From the NCBI GenBank assembly GCA_035254305.1, contig DATFAS010000015.1:1-5327 (forward strand): DNA of 5,327 nt, read 5' to 3'. A model generated the notes under the pieces. The model was not told the origin of the DNA, made no database searches, and saw nothing but the letters and a program-made list of their open reading frames with translations. Every line of letters starts with the position of its first letter. Positions within the stretch are counted from its first letter, which is position 1. Made by a program: the position numbers and the translations under genes. This document shows positions 4,454 through 5,327 of this stretch, in pieces. This stretch comes from DATFAS01 sp035254305. GTDB lineage: Bacteria; Bacillota; Bacilli; Aneurinibacillales; RAOX-1.

Positions 4454-5185
4454 TTATTTCTTAGGTGCTTGGTTTCCGTTAAATTGCGTTCCGTTAAATT
4501 GAATCGGAGGCATTAATGGCGAATTGTCCTGAGGATTGCTGCCACCCTTATAGTACACATCAGGAACATCTCCCATAAATAGCCCCTGCGTTATAGGAAT
4601 TTTAGATCCAATAACTGTTGGTTTCGTTGTGAAGGGAATAACAACCTGAACTTTTGCCCTTATATCAATATACACATTCACATGAACCATATTAATTCCC
4701 GCCTCTTTAAGCTCCGGTATAAGATCTACCTGAACTGCTCCCATAGGAACCATAGTAATCGGAATATCCGGACCAAGCATAGCAAAGATACTACTATTTA
4801 AAGCTTGCCCAAGAGGAATAACCAATGGAACCGCCTCTAATTCCTTCAAAGCATTACTTACCCTTGCTGTCGCTTCCCCAACAATACGTGATTGCTCATT
4901 GTAATTAAATAAAACCGCCTTTATTTTTCCATCTCCATCCTTCTGGAAATAAACTAAATCCTTAAAATCGGATCCTTCAGCAATCTTCTTACTCACCGCA
5001 TCATTAATGGCATCTGCAGCCAATTGCTCCACCTTAGTAGTGGCAATACTCAAGACAATTGGTTGAAGTTGTCGTTCTATATAAATAAAAGTTTGCAAGG
5101 AAATAGCAAAAAATATAACTAACGCCAATAAGAAGGCGGTTTTGAAGCTAAATGGTTTAATCCCTCTACGTGAATGAAAGGCCAT
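4454..5185 (-). CDS. yunB: sporulation membrane protein YunB
   Basis: YunB is a conserved Bacillales sporulation protein of unknown biochemical role, mother-cell (sigma-E) expressed in B. subtilis as I recall. This 243-residue copy has a short basic N-terminus (HSRRGIKPFSFK), one membrane span at about residues 16-36, then a long soluble part, presumably in the space between the spore membranes. Family-like segments include LAADAINDAVSKKI (55-68), VPLVIPLGQALNSSIF (119-134), GPDIPITMVPMGAVQVDL (138-155) and the beta-rich HVNVYIDIRAKVQVVIPF (168-185). The C-terminal tail from about 214 is Asn/Pro/Gln-rich and contains a QFNGT-QFNGN duplication. ATG at 5185 has a G-rich ribosome site, GAGGGGGG (5192-5199), 6 nt upstream. 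It converges on lytH, another sporulation gene, sharing a terminator. I see no confident sigma-E promoter. Confidence 0.92.
   Translation of the reverse strand: MAFHSRRGIKPFSFKTAFLLALVIFFAISLQTFIYIERQLQPIVLSIATTKVEQLAADAINDAVSKKIAEGSDFKDLVYFQKDGDGKIKAVLFNYNEQSRIVGEATARVSNALKELEAVPLVIPLGQALNSSIFAMLGPDIPITMVPMGAVQVDLIPELKEAGINMVHVNVYIDIRAKVQVVIPFTTKPTVIGSKIPITQGLFMGDVPDVYYKGGSNPQDNSPLMPPIQFNGTQFNGNQAPKK
4474..4501. repeat. 15-bp-period tandem duplication in the yunB tail
   Basis: TTCCGTTAAATTG occurs at 4474-4486 and again, identical, at 4489-4501, separated by CG. The 15-bp period equals five codons and encodes the repeated QFNG(T/N) in the disordered C-terminal tail of YunB. It looks like a recent in-frame slippage duplication. 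Confidence 0.85.
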
Positions 5186-5327
5186 AACCCACCCCCCTCA
5201 TTCCACTCTATGCAAATGGTTGGTAAGATAGCCCTTTATATAGAGACATTCAAATAAGCCTTGAAAAATTCGCCGTTACTGATATTAAATTGATGGAAAG
5301 TAATGTATTGCTTAAATTTATTGAGCT
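5186..5327. other. yunB upstream region, no further gene supported
   Basis: This 142-nt AT-rich stretch holds the yunB ribosome site and presumably its promoter. A minus-strand CATAGAGT (5205-5212) resembles a sigma-E -10, but it would start transcription at about 5199, on the ribosome site, and its -35 is poor. A plus-strand ATG at 5293 stays open to the edge but has no ribosome site, so I do not call a gene there. Confidence 0.5.

Noticed and set aside
5205..5212. Minus-strand CATAGAGT as the yunB sigma-E -10
   Set aside because: It would place the transcript start on the yunB ribosome site, and no good -35 stands 13-15 nt upstream.
5293..5327. Plus-strand ATG open to the right edge, as the start of a next gene
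   Set aside because: No ribosome site precedes it, only 11 codons are visible, and the opening residues match no neighbour I know in this locus.

Overview
This window comes from the chromosome of a low-GC, spore-forming Firmicute of the Bacillales. It carries seven clear genes plus one very small one. Their order matches the yutE-yutD-yutC-lipA(yutB)-lytH(yunA)-yunB neighbourhood I know from Bacillus subtilis. Three genes belong to sporulation families (a YhcN/YlaJ-type lipoprotein, the LytH/YunA M23 peptidase and YunB), so the host very probably makes endospores. The proteins look diverged from B. subtilis itself; I cannot name the genus from the sequence alone.

Layout, left to right. 1-75: AT-rich spacer with the yutE terminator. 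76-621 (minus): a 35-residue single-span membrane peptide followed 3 nt later by yutE, probably one transcript. 622-755: back-to-back vegetative-type promoters. 756-1046 (plus): a DUF3055-type protein, converging on yutD (1095-1430, minus) across one bidirectional terminator that lies partly inside yutD. 1431-1559: a divergent spacer in which a sigma-A-like yutD promoter and a sigma-E-like yutC promoter overlap on opposite strands. 1560-2291 (plus): yutC lipoprotein, converging on lipA (2328-3191, minus) across a second shared terminator. 3192-3389: divergent spacer with a good lipA promoter and a weak sigma-K-like lytH candidate. 3390-4415 (plus): lytH, converging on yunB (4454-5185, minus) across a third shared terminator. 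5186-5327: yunB upstream region. No tRNA, rRNA, insertion sequence, CRISPR array or sign of recent transfer was seen.

How the genes fit together. YutC, LytH and YunB belong to spore formation; LytH trims cortex peptidoglycan peptides, and YunB is a membrane-anchored sporulation protein. LipA is a housekeeping radical-SAM enzyme of lipoate synthesis. YutE, DUF3055 and YutD are conserved proteins of unclear role. Sporulation genes therefore alternate with housekeeping genes, and are separated from them mainly by compact bidirectional terminators.

The window is mostly an ordinary conserved chromosomal block, and I found no new multi-gene system. The most interesting signal is that the N-terminal half of LytH looks like an MltB/Slt35-type lytic transglycosylase fold, with a Glu at the catalytic spacing and a 15-residue calcium-loop pattern, fused to the M23 endopeptidase.
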